This document shows positions 16,099 to 25,332 of a DNA stretch of 64,000 bases, piece after piece. A model generated the notes under the pieces. The model saw only the letters and a list, made by a program, of their open reading frames with translations. It was not told where the DNA came from and did no database searches. This DNA is from JAGVPT01 sp964384415. GTDB taxonomy: Bacteria; Bacteroidota; Ignavibacteria; UBA10030; UBA8401. Every line of letters starts with the position of its first letter. Position 1 is the first letter of the stretch. Position numbers and translations under genes: made by a program. Location: NCBI GenBank assembly GCA_964384415.1, contig CAYLMV010000001.1:1-64000 (forward strand). The letters run 5' to 3'.

Positions 16099-16830
16099 TT
16101 GGAAGAGACGCTTACCCTGTTATACCGGCTTCAAAAGGTGGATAGTTCTTTGGACGACCTTGAAGAAATGAAAGGTGATTTACCCGACGCAGTTGCTACA
16201 CTGCAGACTGAAGTCAACCGCCTTCAGACTCTTATCAAAGGGCAGCAAGATATCGTGACGGCCTCCGTGATTGCACGGGACAAGGCCGACATTGATATCC
16301 TTGAATTCAAAGAGAAGCTTGAGAAGTATAAAAAGCAGCAATACGAAGTGCGCAGCAACAAGGAATACGACGCGCTTACAAAGGAAATTGACTTCGCAAA
16401 CGAATCGATCAAAAGCCTTGAAACGCAATTCACAACATTAGAAACGGCGATGACGTCGGCGAAAGCCGAGATCGAAAAGGTTACGAAGCAGCTCGAAGAG
16501 CAAGATGCGGTTCTGAAGGAAAAACAGGCTGAGCTGGCCGAGGTTTCCAAGGCCAACGAAGACGAGGAGCTCGAACTCAGACATCGACGCGAGAAGATCG
16601 TCGTCCGCTTGAAACCCGATACCATCTCACGCTACGACCGCATCCGCAAAGCGCGGAACGGCAAGGCAGTTGTCGCGGTAAAGAGAGCCTCGTGCGGAGG
16701 ATGCCACAACAAGATTCCCCCGCAGCGGCTGCTCGAGCTTCGGACGCAAAGCAAGATGTTCATGTGCGAACACTGCGGCAGAATTCTCGTCTCCGCGGAA
16801 CTCGCTCAGGCGAGTGAAGCGGCTGCATGA
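16099..16830 (+). CDS. Coiled-coil protein with C4 zinc ribbon (DUF164/CT398 type)
   Basis: A 243-residue protein whose residues about 10-165 form a long charged coiled coil and whose C-terminus has a C4 zinc ribbon: C199, C202 in CGGCHNKIPP and C223, C226 in CEHCGRIL. This architecture is the CT398/DUF164 family, proposed to act near transcription or secretion in Chlamydia but not settled. The start is TTG 16099 preceded by AAAGGAG at a good distance. The RNase HI-like gene overlaps its end by 4 bases, and Nif3 precedes it, a conserved trio in many bacteria. Confidence 0.9.
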   Translation: MEETLTLLYRLQKVDSSLDDLEEMKGDLPDAVATLQTEVNRLQTLIKGQQDIVTASVIARDKADIDILEFKEKLEKYKKQQYEVRSNKEYDALTKEIDFANESIKSLETQFTTLETAMTSAKAEIEKVTKQLEEQDAVLKEKQAELAEVSKANEDEELELRHRREKIVVRLKPDTISRYDRIRKARNGKAVVAVKRASCGGCHNKIPPQRLLELRTQSKMFMCEHCGRILVSAELAQASEAAA

Positions 16831-17255
16831 GGATCATTGGCTTCACTGACGGAGCCTCGCGGGGTAATCCGGGTCCCGGAGGCATCGGCATCGTCCTCAA
16901 GGATGAGGCGGGGAAGATTCTTCTGGAAGCAAAGAGGTTCCTCGGTACAGTCACGAACAACGTCGCTGAGTACACGGCACTTCTCGAGTGTTTGAACCAC
17001 GTGAAGGAACTGGGGGAAAAAAGCGGAGTGGCCTGCACGACCCTCGCCCTGCATTCTGACAGCGAGTTGATGGTGCGGCAAATGAACGGCGAATACAAAG
17101 TGAAAGACGCTGCGCTCAAGAAGCTCCACAGCCAAGCGCGCGATTTCGTGAGCTCATCGGCATTCAAATTTTCTCTGACCCATGTCCCGCGCGAGAAAAA
17201 CCGCGAGGCAGACGCATTGGCGAATGAAAGCATCGACGATCATTTGCACGGCTGA
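16827..17255 (+). CDS. RNase HI-like protein
   Basis: Ribonuclease H-fold protein expected to cut RNA in RNA-DNA hybrids. Of 142 residues, the four acidic catalytic positions are visible: D8 in FTDGAS, E48 in NNVAEYTAL, D78 in HSDSEL and D129 in READALAN. It lacks the basic handle of E. coli RnhA and has the GNPGPGG start typical of the RnhA-like (YpdQ/RBD-less) group. Overlaps the zinc-ribbon gene by 4 bases; rnpB follows about 90 bases downstream. Confidence 0.92.
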   Translation: MRIIGFTDGASRGNPGPGGIGIVLKDEAGKILLEAKRFLGTVTNNVAEYTALLECLNHVKELGEKSGVACTTLALHSDSELMVRQMNGEYKVKDAALKKLHSQARDFVSSSAFKFSLTHVPREKNREADALANESIDDHLHG

Positions 17256-17319
17256 CCGCCGGATCGTCAACCACAAAAGAATTTAATTCAATCATCTATA
17301 TCACATGCTGACTCGTTCA

Positions 17320-17325
17320 TATACT
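17320..17325 (+). promoter_or_regulatory. Candidate -10 element for rnpB
   Basis: TATACT lies about 20 bases before the predicted 5' end of the RNase P RNA. No convincing -35 match is seen at 16-18 bases upstream, so this is only a positional guess. Confidence 0.25.
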
Positions 17326-17343
17326 ATTCGTGCATGCACTACT

Positions 17344-17831
17344 GAGCGTACGTCAGGCAATCGCCTTCATAACGCAGTACATTATTTAGGAGGAAAGTCC
17401 GAACTCCGTCCCGTCGTTTCGTTTCAAGGGACGACGGGAAGGGCACGGTGCTGGATAACATCCAGGAAGAGCAATCTTACGGAAAGTGTCACAGAAAATA
17501 TACCGCCCCGTGTACTCTTTACGGATCACACTGGGTAAGGGTGAAATGGTGCGGGCTGCATTCAGCGGCCTTAATGTAAGAGCGCACCGCGGCGCCAGTG
17601 ATGGCGCCGGCATGACAAACCCCACCGGGAGAAAGACCAAGCAAGTTCCGCTTCCCGTTCTCGTTTTTTGAGGACGGGAGAAGAGATGTCCACTCAACTT
17701 TGTTTCGGCAAAAACGGAATGGGTAGGTCGCTTCAGTTCGTTTGTAAAAACGATACGAGATAAATGGTTGCCTCCCCCTCCACTCTCAACACGTGGCGGG
17801 GAAGACAGAATTCGGCTTATCGACGTACCTC
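17344..17831 (+). ncRNA. rnpB: RNase P RNA (bacterial type A)
   Basis: Catalytic RNA that trims tRNA 5' leaders. Universal elements appear in order: GGAGGAAAGTCC (17389-17400), CACAGAAA (17490-17497), GGTAAGGGTGAAATGGTG (17534-17551), AGAGCGCACCG (17579-17589), GAGATAAATGGTTGCC (17757-17772) and ACAGAATTCGGCTTAT (17805-17820). Helix P1 pairs GTACGTC at 17348-17354 with GACGTAC at 17822-17828, which sets the ends. At about 488 bases it is longer than the usual 350-400; extra length lies in the P3, P12 and P19-like variable stems. Ends are approximate by a few bases. Confidence 0.95.
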
Positions 17832-17958
17832 AGAAATAATGCACGAAGTTCGGCGTCGCGTGTGATAAAGATGCTTTTTCAAATCAGGAATTGAATGCCG
17901 CTGCTGTGCCGGTCCATTCCGGCCAGTTCTGCGTTCAATCACTTGGAGGAGAAAAGCA

Positions 17959-19692
17959 TTGACACCAATCAAAGAATACCGGTGGAACATCTCCGATCCG
18001 CCGGACCCTTCGATCGTCAAGAAACTGTCCGATGAGCTCTCGATTGCCCCTTCCCTCGCAACCATTCTTGTCAACCGCGGCATCGACGATTTCGAGAAGG
18101 CGCGGCGCTACTTCCGCCCTTCCGAGGAGCAGTTTCACGATCCCTTCCTCATGGAAGGAATGTACCAGGCCGTTGACCGGATACTTTCCGCGCGCTCAAA
18201 GGGTGAGAAGATCTCGGTGTACGGAGACTACGACGTCGATGGCACCAACGGCGCCAGCATGCTCTACCTCTTCTTTAAAGAGCTCGGCTGCGACGTCTCG
18301 TATTACATCCCCGACAGAATCAAAGAAGGCTACGGCATCTCGCGAGCCGGCATCGATCATGCCAAAGGGATCGGAACCACCCTGCTCGTTTCCATCGACT
18401 GCGGCATCACCGCCGTCGACCAGGTAGAGTATGCCAGATCGCTCGGGATGGATGTGATCATCTGCGACCATCACGAGCCCAATGACCAGCTCCCGAAAGC
18501 GGTGGCTGTGCTCGACCCGCTCAAGGCAACCTGCGGCTATCCCTTCAAAAGCCTTTGCGGCACCGGGGTCGGGTTCAAACTTATTCAGGCCCTCGCCCGG
18601 ACCGTCGGGACCGAGTCGACGGTCGGAAAATATCTTGACTACGTCGCGCTAGCGACGACCGCCGACATTGTCCCGTTGATCGACGAGAACCGCGTCTTCG
18701 TGAAGTTGGGACTTGAGATCATCACGAACCACCCGCGGCCGGGCATCAAGGCCCTTCTCGACAGCGCGGGGCTCAAATCCGAAGCGATGACGACGTCGCA
18801 AGTCGTCTTCGTCATGGCGCCCAGGATCAACGCCGTCGGCCGGCTCGGCGACGCGAAACGGGCCGTTGAACTCCTTGTCACCGACGATTACAATTCCGCC
18901 GTCGAATTTGCGCGCGTGCTGGAGCAGGAGAATATCAACCGGCGGAAAATCGACGAGGACGTTTTCATCCATGCGCAGGAGCTCGTTGAAGAGTTTCTCG
19001 ATGTCGAGAGCGACGGCGCCATCATCCTGCATCAGGAACAATGGCACCCCGGCGTCGTCGGCATTGTCGCTTCACGGATGGTGGAAAAATATTATCGCCC
19101 CTCGATCATGATGACGACCGTGGACGGAGTTGCAAAAGGATCGGCCCGGAGCATCGCTGGATTCAATATTTATCAGGCGCTGAAAAGGTGCGAAGACAAA
19201 CTTCTGCAGTTCGGCGGCCATAAGTATGCCGCAGGCCTCACGCTGGAGGTTGATCGGATCGAAGAATTCAAGGAAGCGTTTAATGCCGTTGTGAAGGAAC
19301 TTCTCACGGCAGACTTGCTCACACCGGTTATCACGATCGACGCGGAGATTGACTTAGGGGAGCTCACTCCGAAATATACGCGGCTGTTGAAGCAATTCTC
19401 CCCCTTCGGTCCGAAGAACATGAGACCGACCTTCGTCGCGCGCCGCGTTGAAGCAATGGGACCGGCGAGAATCGTCGGGAAGAATCATCTCCGGTTCAAG
19501 ATCAGAAAGAACAACGTCACGCTCGATTGCATCGGATTCAATCTCGGTCACCTTCTGGAGCGCTTCAGCAACGGGAACAGGTATTTCGATATCGTTTTCT
19601 CTGTCGATGAGAGCGATTTTTCGGGGGTTCAGCTACCACAATTGAAAATAAAAGATCTCCGGCTGGCCGCTGCAGGCAACGGAGTCAACTAG
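17959..19692 (+). CDS. recJ: Single-strand-specific 5'-3' exonuclease RecJ
   Basis: DHH-family nuclease of recombination and mismatch repair. The 577-residue protein shows motif I (YGDYDVDGTNGASM, near residues 90-103), the SIDCGIT motif, the name-giving DHH in ICDHHEP, and the DHHA1 domain with GGHKYAAGLT near 415-424, then the C-terminal OB fold. The start is TTG 17959 with GGAGGAG 9 bases upstream. It lies downstream of rnpB and upstream of yebC, ruvC and ruvA, a repair-rich stretch. Confidence 0.97.
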   Translation: MTPIKEYRWNISDPPDPSIVKKLSDELSIAPSLATILVNRGIDDFEKARRYFRPSEEQFHDPFLMEGMYQAVDRILSARSKGEKISVYGDYDVDGTNGASMLYLFFKELGCDVSYYIPDRIKEGYGISRAGIDHAKGIGTTLLVSIDCGITAVDQVEYARSLGMDVIICDHHEPNDQLPKAVAVLDPLKATCGYPFKSLCGTGVGFKLIQALARTVGTESTVGKYLDYVALATTADIVPLIDENRVFVKLGLEIITNHPRPGIKALLDSAGLKSEAMTTSQVVFVMAPRINAVGRLGDAKRAVELLVTDDYNSAVEFARVLEQENINRRKIDEDVFIHAQELVEEFLDVESDGAIILHQEQWHPGVVGIVASRMVEKYYRPSIMMTTVDGVAKGSARSIAGFNIYQALKRCEDKLLQFGGHKYAAGLTLEVDRIEEFKEAFNAVVKELLTADLLTPVITIDAEIDLGELTPKYTRLLKQFSPFGPKNMRPTFVARRVEAMGPARIVGKNHLRFKIRKNNVTLDCIGFNLGHLLERFSNGNRYFDIVFSVDESDFSGVQLPQLKIKDLRLAAAGNGVN

Positions 19693-19726
19693 CAGGCTTC
19701 CATTCGGAAACGCAAGGAGACACGAT

Positions 19727-20476
19727 ATGTCAGGTCATTCAAAATGGGCAACGATCAAGAGAAAGAAGGCAGTTACTGATTCGCGCCGCGGAAAGGTTTT
19801 CACGCAGATCATCAAAGAGATCACCATCGCCGCCAAATCCGGAGGGGGCGACCCGGCCGGCAATCCCCGCCTCCGCTTAGCCATCGATAAAGCCAAGTCC
19901 AGCAACATGCCAGCCGACAACATTAAGCGGGCGATCATGAAGGGAACGGGAGAACTGCCCGGCGTTTCGTACGAAGATGTCACCTATGAAGGCTACGGGC
20001 CCGGAGGAGTCGCGCTGATCATCGAATCGGTGACCGATAACAAGAACAGAACAGTCTCCGAGATACGCCACCTCCTTGAGAGAGGCGGGGGCAAACTTGG
20101 AGCGAGCGGTTCGGTGGCATGGATGTTCCATAAAAAGGGAACCATTCGGGTTCCTAAAGGATCGATGACTGAAGACGACATGCTTGCCATCGTGCTCGAT
20201 GCAGGGGCGGACGACATACGGCAGGACGGGGACTCTTTCGAAATCACCACCATCCCGGAATCTTTCGAGGCAGTCAAGAAAGCTATCGAAGACAAACAAA
20301 TTCCGATCGAGGAAGCCGAGATCCATAAGGTTCCTGAAAATACGGTGAAGGTGGAAGGCCCGGAAGCCGAGAGAGTATTGAAACTGATGGAGGCCCTCGA
20401 AGAACACGATGACACGCAAAACGTTTACGCAAATTTCGACATCGACGAAAAGGTGTTGGCTGGATTTGCTTCCTGA
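19727..20476 (+). CDS. yebC: YebC/TACO1-family regulator
   Basis: Three-domain protein of the YebC/PmpR family; members act as transcription regulators or, as recently shown for relatives, help ribosomes through polyproline stretches. The 249 residues begin with the invariant MSGHSKWATIKRKKA and include GGGDPAGNPRLR, NIKRAI and YEGYGPGG. It sits 34 bases after recJ and 15 bases before ruvC, the classic yebC-ruvC-ruvA order. Confidence 0.96.
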   Translation: MSGHSKWATIKRKKAVTDSRRGKVFTQIIKEITIAAKSGGGDPAGNPRLRLAIDKAKSSNMPADNIKRAIMKGTGELPGVSYEDVTYEGYGPGGVALIIESVTDNKNRTVSEIRHLLERGGGKLGASGSVAWMFHKKGTIRVPKGSMTEDDMLAIVLDAGADDIRQDGDSFEITTIPESFEAVKKAIEDKQIPIEEAEIHKVPENTVKVEGPEAERVLKLMEALEEHDDTQNVYANFDIDEKVLAGFAS

Positions 20477-20491
20477 TACTTTTCAAATCCA

Positions 20492-21031
20492 ATGATCATA
20501 CTAGGAGTCGACCCGGGAACGTTGATTACGGGCTATGGTGTCATCAGGTCCGACGGCGCGACCTTGAAGATGCTCGAAGTCGGTGTTATCAGGAACACCG
20601 CGAAAGAAATGATGCCGATACGGCTGCGACATATATACTCCGGCCTCTGTCAGATTATCGAGAAGTTCCATCCTGATGAACTCGCGATCGAAACTGCCTT
20701 CTACAGCAAGAACGCCCAGTCTGCTCTCAAGATCGGCCAGGCGCGCGGCGTGTTGATCCTCGCCGGCGTCAATGCGGAAATCCCCATTACAGAGTACTCG
20801 CCCCGCGAGATAAAAAAATCTGTCGTCGGAAGCGGCGCCGCATCCAAAGAGCAAGTCCAGTTCATGATGAAAACGCTTCTGAAGCTTGCCGCCACGCCAA
20901 AGTTCTTCGACGCTACGGACGCTCTGGCAGTCGCCGTTTGCCATTCCCATCGGATCAACAGGCCGAGGGCGGGATATAAGAGCTGGAAAACGTTCGCCGA
21001 GGCAAACCCGGAGAGAGTTGTGAAGAGATAG
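20492..21031 (+). CDS. ruvC: Holliday junction resolvase RuvC
   Basis: Dimeric endonuclease that resolves Holliday junctions with RuvAB. The four acidic catalytic residues are visible: D7 in GVDPGT, E67 in AIETAF, D140 and D143 in FFDATDALAVAVCH. The 179-residue length is normal. It follows yebC closely and precedes ruvA by about 130 bases of GATGG-rich repeat. ruvB is not in the window. Confidence 0.97.
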   Translation: MIILGVDPGTLITGYGVIRSDGATLKMLEVGVIRNTAKEMMPIRLRHIYSGLCQIIEKFHPDELAIETAFYSKNAQSALKIGQARGVLILAGVNAEIPITEYSPREIKKSVVGSGAASKEQVQFMMKTLLKLAATPKFFDATDALAVAVCHSHRINRPRAGYKSWKTFAEANPERVVKR

Positions 21032-21113
21032 GGAGGATGTTGGATGAGAGATGAGGGAAATGGAAGATGGAGGATGGGAGATGGAAAATGGGAGGAATAT
21101 AAATGATGAGGGA
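21032..21113. repeat. GATGGAAGATGGGAG-type purine stutter
   Basis: The gap between ruvC and ruvA is a degenerate array of GAGATGG/GAAGATGG/GGAGGATG units without coding potential. It resembles short imperfect tandem repeats that vary between strains. Confidence 0.5.
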
Positions 21114-21163
21114 TTGGCGGGTTTGAAAAAGGGTTAGTTGTCTTTGAAATTGAATCTTAATTT

Positions 21164-21766
21164 ATGATTAGTCACCTCAAAGGAATTCTGGATCACAAAT
21201 CTCCAACCGAGATTGTTGTGGACGTGAACGGGGTTGGATACGCGGTCAGCATCCCCCTCTCAACGTTTGAAAAACTGGGAGAAGTCGGCTCCCCCGTCAC
21301 GGTCCTCACCCACCTGCATGTTCGCGAGGATGCTCATCAGCTCTTCGGCTTCGCGACGCAGGCAGAACGGGAGCTGTTTCGTTTGCTTCTGTCGGTCTCG
21401 GGAATTGGTCCGAAGATCGCCCAGGGAATTCTTTCAGGGGCGCAGCCGAAGGAATTGCAGAATCTCATAGCTCAGGGAAACGTCGCAGCACTTACCTCTA
21501 TTCCCGGAATAGGGAGAAAAACCGCCGAGCGGCTGATCGTTGAACTCAGGGACAAAATGGCGAAGATCGACTCCGGCGAGACACATGGGAGCGCATCCGG
21601 GGGCAACGCCGCCATTCATGCTGAGGCCCTGATGGCGCTGGTCTCCCTCGGATATAATCGCGCCGCTGCCGAGAAAGCAATCCGATCAGCCCTCAACGAA
21701 TTGGGGGGAAAAGAAATTACGATTCAGGAATTGTTGAAACAAGCTTTGAAATCTGCCGGTCGGTAG
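21164..21766 (+). CDS. ruvA: Holliday junction DNA-binding protein RuvA
   Basis: Tetramer that binds the junction and loads RuvB helicase. The 200 residues show the N-terminal OB fold (MISHLKGILDHKSPTEIVVDV), two helix-hairpin-helix motifs (SVSGIGPKIAQGIL near 82-95 and SIPGIGRKTAERLIVEL near 117-133) and the mobile C-terminal domain III ending QALKSA. It is followed by dinB on the other strand. Confidence 0.97.
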   Translation: MISHLKGILDHKSPTEIVVDVNGVGYAVSIPLSTFEKLGEVGSPVTVLTHLHVREDAHQLFGFATQAERELFRLLLSVSGIGPKIAQGILSGAQPKELQNLIAQGNVAALTSIPGIGRKTAERLIVELRDKMAKIDSGETHGSASGGNAAIHAEALMALVSLGYNRAAAEKAIRSALNELGGKEITIQELLKQALKSAGR

Positions 21767-21815
21767 AGTCCACCCCCTCCTCACTGCATCTCCCGTTCAA
21801 AAAGCACAATTGCTG

Positions 21816-22973
21816 TCAGCCTCCCCCCACGTGAATCACATCATCACCAAACTTCCCGCGCAATTTGTCGACCGCGTCGAGCATCTGAGACCGCCTTCCC
21901 CCTTCGGGGAAAAGATCCAGCTCAGCATCTTCTCTGCTGCTGAAATTTGTGAGGCGCACGCCGAGAAGCCTGATCCGCTTCTTGCCGGTATACGCCTTGC
22001 GCAAGAGAGTGCAAACGGATTCGAAGACAATAACATCATCGTCCGTTGCGGGGATGCTCACAGCTCGCGTAAGGGTTCGGAAATCGGAATAGCGGAGTTT
22101 CAGCGTCACAGTGCGCGTCTTCCAGCGATACGACCGGAGACTCGAACAAACGTCTTCCACGAGGGAATGGAGAATTTTTGTAAGCCGGGGAATGTCGCCG
22201 CTGTCTTCTGAAAACGTCTCCTCCCTGCTGATGCTCTTCCGCTCCCACTCAATGGTCAAAACATCAGGGCCTTTGCCGTTGGCGATGCTGAAGAAATGAC
22301 TCCCTGCTTCGCCGAGCAACTCCGTGAGCTGCTGCAATGACGAGCGCTGCAGATCGCCGACCGTCTGAAATCCTCTTCCGCGAAGGAGTGGAGCAGTCTT
22401 CGTCCCCACTCCCGGCAGAACGTCGATGGGCAGGGACGCAAGGAACTTCTGCTCGTCTCCGTGAGGTACGACACAGATCCCCGAAGGCTTCACCGTTCCC
22501 GCGGCGATCTTTGCGACATACTTGTTGCTCGCCAGAGCGATAGTGCACGGGAGCGTGAACTCATCCCAGACAAGTTGCTTCAGCCGCTTCATCAAACCGG
22601 GGAGATCGTTATTGTAGAGCGCTTCACAGCCCGTAAAATCGAAGTACATCTCATCGATCGAAGCCCGTTCAACGTTCGGAGTGAAATCAAGCATTCTTTT
22701 GTAGAGACGGTCGGAGTATTCACCGTACTCGTGATGACTCCCCCTAACGACAATGAGAGAAGGACAAAGCCTGAGTGCCTGGCCTGTCGGCATAGCAGAC
22801 CGAACTCCGAATTTCCTTGCCTCATAGGAAGCGGAAGCGATCACACCCCTCCCGTCCGGGCTCCCGCCGACCGCGACCGGTTTCCCGATCAGTGCCTTGT
22901 TCTTGATCCGCTCTACGGACACGAAGAAACAGTCGAGATCCAAGTGAGCAATAAATCTCTTCTGAGCTGTCAT
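21816..22973 (-). CDS. dinB: DNA polymerase IV (Y-family)
   Basis: Translesion polymerase. I start at ATG 22973 (385 residues), where the protein reads MTAQKRFIAHLDLDCFFVSVE; the longer open frame to 23114 would run into the divergent acetyltransferase gene. Catalytic acids are in LDLDCFF and SIDEMYFD, the steric-gate region is CFFVSVE, and the thumb HhH is LPGVGTKTAPLLRGRG. The C-terminus ends ELDLFPEGG with short tail; no clear QLxLF beta-clamp motif except the nearby ELDLFP, which probably serves as one. Confidence 0.95.
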   Translation of the reverse strand: MTAQKRFIAHLDLDCFFVSVERIKNKALIGKPVAVGGSPDGRGVIASASYEARKFGVRSAMPTGQALRLCPSLIVVRGSHHEYGEYSDRLYKRMLDFTPNVERASIDEMYFDFTGCEALYNNDLPGLMKRLKQLVWDEFTLPCTIALASNKYVAKIAAGTVKPSGICVVPHGDEQKFLASLPIDVLPGVGTKTAPLLRGRGFQTVGDLQRSSLQQLTELLGEAGSHFFSIANGKGPDVLTIEWERKSISREETFSEDSGDIPRLTKILHSLVEDVCSSLRSYRWKTRTVTLKLRYSDFRTLTRAVSIPATDDDVIVFESVCTLLRKAYTGKKRIRLLGVRLTNFSSREDAELDLFPEGGRRSQMLDAVDKLRGKFGDDVIHVGGG

Positions 22974-23117
22974 CACAGTGAAAGTACTGGAAACTTTCAC
23001 AGCGTTCAAGGGATTTGTAGTGCCCACAATTGTCCGACGCGCTTTGGCTTGAACGTTCTTCACTCTTGCAATTGCGATGGCATTATGATACTTTTTATTC
23101 GACAAAAGAGACACGAA

Positions 23118-23669
23118 GTGAAACTCTCGTTCCCCCGCAACTTTCCTGCTGAACTCCGTCTCATCGAAGAATCGGACGCCGATAAGCTATTCGCCCTCGT
23201 CGACGGCAACCGACAGCACCTTCGTCAATGGCTTCCCTGGCTGGATGGCAACGCGTCGCTGGCAGAGACAATCTCGTTCATACGATCCGCCCGCGAGCAG
23301 CATTTTCACAACAGGGGATTCCAGGCAGGGATTTGGTATAATAATGAACTCGCTGGGATCATTGGCTATCATCCGATAGACTGGCAGAACAGGATTGCAA
23401 TGATCGGCTACTGGCTCGGAGAGAGTTTCCAGGGGAAGGGAATCATGACCGCGAGCTCCCGCGTTCTTGTGCACTATGCGTTCAGCGAGTATCAGTTAAA
23501 CCGCGTTGAGATCAGGTGTGCTGTCGGCAATGCAAGAAGCAGAGCCATCCCGGAGCGTTTGGGCTTCGTTCAGGAAGGGATGATCGAAGACGGCGAATGG
23601 CTGTATGACCACTACGTTGATCTCATTGTCTACAGAATGCTCGCCCGAGAATGGACCATTGATCGCTGA
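23118..23669 (+). CDS. GNAT acetyltransferase, RimL/YdaF-like
   Basis: Predicted N-acetyltransferase of the ribosomal-protein-serine type. The body reads ELRLIEESDADKLFALVDGN, RQWLPWLDG, then the acetyl-CoA loop GESFQGKGIMTAS (Q/R-x-x-G-x-G/A pattern) and AVGNARSRAIPERLGFVQEG, all typical of RimL relatives. I prefer GTG 23118 (183 residues) to the in-frame ATG at 23085, because family members begin near KLSFPR and the earlier start has no ribosome site; either is possible. Substrate unknown. Confidence 0.88.
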   Translation: MKLSFPRNFPAELRLIEESDADKLFALVDGNRQHLRQWLPWLDGNASLAETISFIRSAREQHFHNRGFQAGIWYNNELAGIIGYHPIDWQNRIAMIGYWLGESFQGKGIMTASSRVLVHYAFSEYQLNRVEIRCAVGNARSRAIPERLGFVQEGMIEDGEWLYDHYVDLIVYRMLAREWTIDR

Positions 23670-23887
23670 GCCGCGGGGGCGTTAATCCCCTATCAGCTGG
23701 ATCAATCGCATGGATAGTCAGATGCGTTGAATTCTGTGCCATTGCAAGCCGAACCAATCCCCTTCATGAACGGGAGATTGTCCCGTTGGACAGGATGACG
23801 CACATCGCCACTGCGTCATTCCCCCCCAAAGAACTCCGGGGTCCCCGCAATGAATTGTCTTCTCAAGTCCGCTCACTATCAATTGCC

Positions 23888-23916
23888 TTGCTCACCGGCA
23901 ATAATTCAGCTATATT
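23888..23916 (+). promoter_or_regulatory. Candidate sigma-70-like promoter of the purine operon
   Basis: TTGCTC at 23888-23893 and TATATT at 23911-23916 are 17 bases apart, about 30 bases before the 8-oxoguanine deaminase ATG. TATATTGG also loosely fits the TAnnTTTG -7 box of Bacteroidota. Based on spacing and match only. Confidence 0.4.
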
Positions 23917-23945
23917 GGCCCTGAGATGCACACAGTCCGAATACC

Positions 23946-25295
23946 ATGCTGCTGAAGAACTGCTTCTACGTTGCCTGCCACGATGGAACGGCACTCACGG
24001 AAGTCGACATCAAGATCGAGAAGAACCGAATCAACGAGATTGGTAAGGGCCTTTCGCAGCCCCATCCTGCAGATACGGTTCTCGATTGTTCCTCCTGCGT
24101 CGTGATCCCCGGGCTCGTCAACACCCATCATCATTTTTATCAGACTCTCACGCGCAATTTGCCCCAGGTTCAAGATGCAGAGCTCTTTGAATGGCTGAAA
24201 TATCTCTACGAAATCTGGAAAAAGATCGACGAAGAGGCAGTCTACTACTCTTCGCTTATTGCCATGGGTGAGTTGTTGAAAACGGGCTGCACCTTGTCCA
24301 CAGATCACCATTACCTCTATCCCGATAATTTCGGCGGCGATCTCATGGGGATCCAGTTCGCCGCAGCCGACAAGCTTGGCATGCGATTCTCGCCTTCGCG
24401 CGGATCGATGTCTCTCAGTAAAAAAAACGGCGGACTTCCGCCGGATTCGGTCGTGCAGGATGAGAAGAAGATACTGAACGATAGCCTACGGGTGATCGAA
24501 CGTTACCATGACCCCTCTGCCGATTCGATGAAGAAGATCGTTCTCGCCCCATGCTCTCCTTTCTCGGTAACTCCGGAGAGCATGAAAGACACAGCCCGTC
24601 TTGCGCGCGAACACAAAGTACGGCTCCATACTCACCTTGCCGAGACGAGAGATGAGCAAGACTTCTGCCAGGCGAAATTCCACAAGAATCCCCTTCGCCT
24701 GATGGAGGATGTCGGGTTCGTCGGTGAAGATGTGTTTTTCGCACATGGGGTATTTTTCAACGACAGCGAGTTGGAAACGCTCGCAGAAACGAAGACGGCC
24801 ATCGCACACTGCCCTTCTTCAAACATGAGGCTCGGCTCGGGGATTGCCAGAGTCCGCGAAATGCTGGATCGCGGGATACGCGTCGGCATAGGCGTCGACG
24901 GTTCAGCATCAAACGACACGTCGGACATGCTCGGCGAGCTGCGCAACGCTCTCCTCCTCCAGAGGGCCAAATACGGCGCTTCGGCGTTGACTGCGCGCGA
25001 AGCAATTGCCCTGGGGACAACAAACGGAGCGGCAATGCTCAATTTTCCCGATGCGGGTATGATCAGGAATGGCGCCCTGGCCGATCTCGCGGTTTTTGAC
25101 ATGAATAAATTGGAATACACCGGCAGCCTCGCGGATCCTCTCGCCGCATTGCTCTTCGCGGGCAACAGCCATCAGACAAAATACACCATTGTGAACGGAA
25201 GGCTCGCTGTCAACAACAGCCGACTGGTTGGCGAGGACGAAGAGCTGATAATCTCCAAAGGCAATGCGATAGCGAAGAAGCTACTTGCCGCTTGA
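23946..25295 (+). CDS. 8-oxoguanine deaminase (amidohydrolase family)
   Basis: Zinc amidohydrolase predicted to deaminate 8-oxoguanine to uric acid. The 449 residues carry H61 and H63 in NTHHHFYQTLTR, HTHLAET, AHG, and the metal aspartate in GVDGSASND. Several stretches follow the characterised 8-oxoguanine deaminase group, notably LSTDHHYLYP, RGSMSLSKKNGGLPPDSVVQ and LAPCSPFSVT. The same group is often misnamed hydroxyatrazine ethylaminohydrolase. It leads a plus-strand operon with a three-subunit molybdenum hydroxylase whose FAD gene starts 37 bases later. In a urate-catabolic island the product urate would feed the downstream enzymes. Confidence 0.9.
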   Translation: MLLKNCFYVACHDGTALTEVDIKIEKNRINEIGKGLSQPHPADTVLDCSSCVVIPGLVNTHHHFYQTLTRNLPQVQDAELFEWLKYLYEIWKKIDEEAVYYSSLIAMGELLKTGCTLSTDHHYLYPDNFGGDLMGIQFAAADKLGMRFSPSRGSMSLSKKNGGLPPDSVVQDEKKILNDSLRVIERYHDPSADSMKKIVLAPCSPFSVTPESMKDTARLAREHKVRLHTHLAETRDEQDFCQAKFHKNPLRLMEDVGFVGEDVFFAHGVFFNDSELETLAETKTAIAHCPSSNMRLGSGIARVREMLDRGIRVGIGVDGSASNDTSDMLGELRNALLLQRAKYGASALTAREAIALGTTNGAAMLNFPDAGMIRNGALADLAVFDMNKLEYTGSLADPLAALLFAGNSHQTKYTIVNGRLAVNNSRLVGEDEELIISKGNAIAKKLLAA

Positions 25296-25332
25296 AATTG
25301 AACAATTCACATTACTGAATTTCAACTACGCC

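Noticed and set aside
22461..23117. Long N-terminal extension of the GNAT acetyltransferase
   Set aside because: The extension lies over dinB on the opposite strand and has no family similarity; the start is near 23118.
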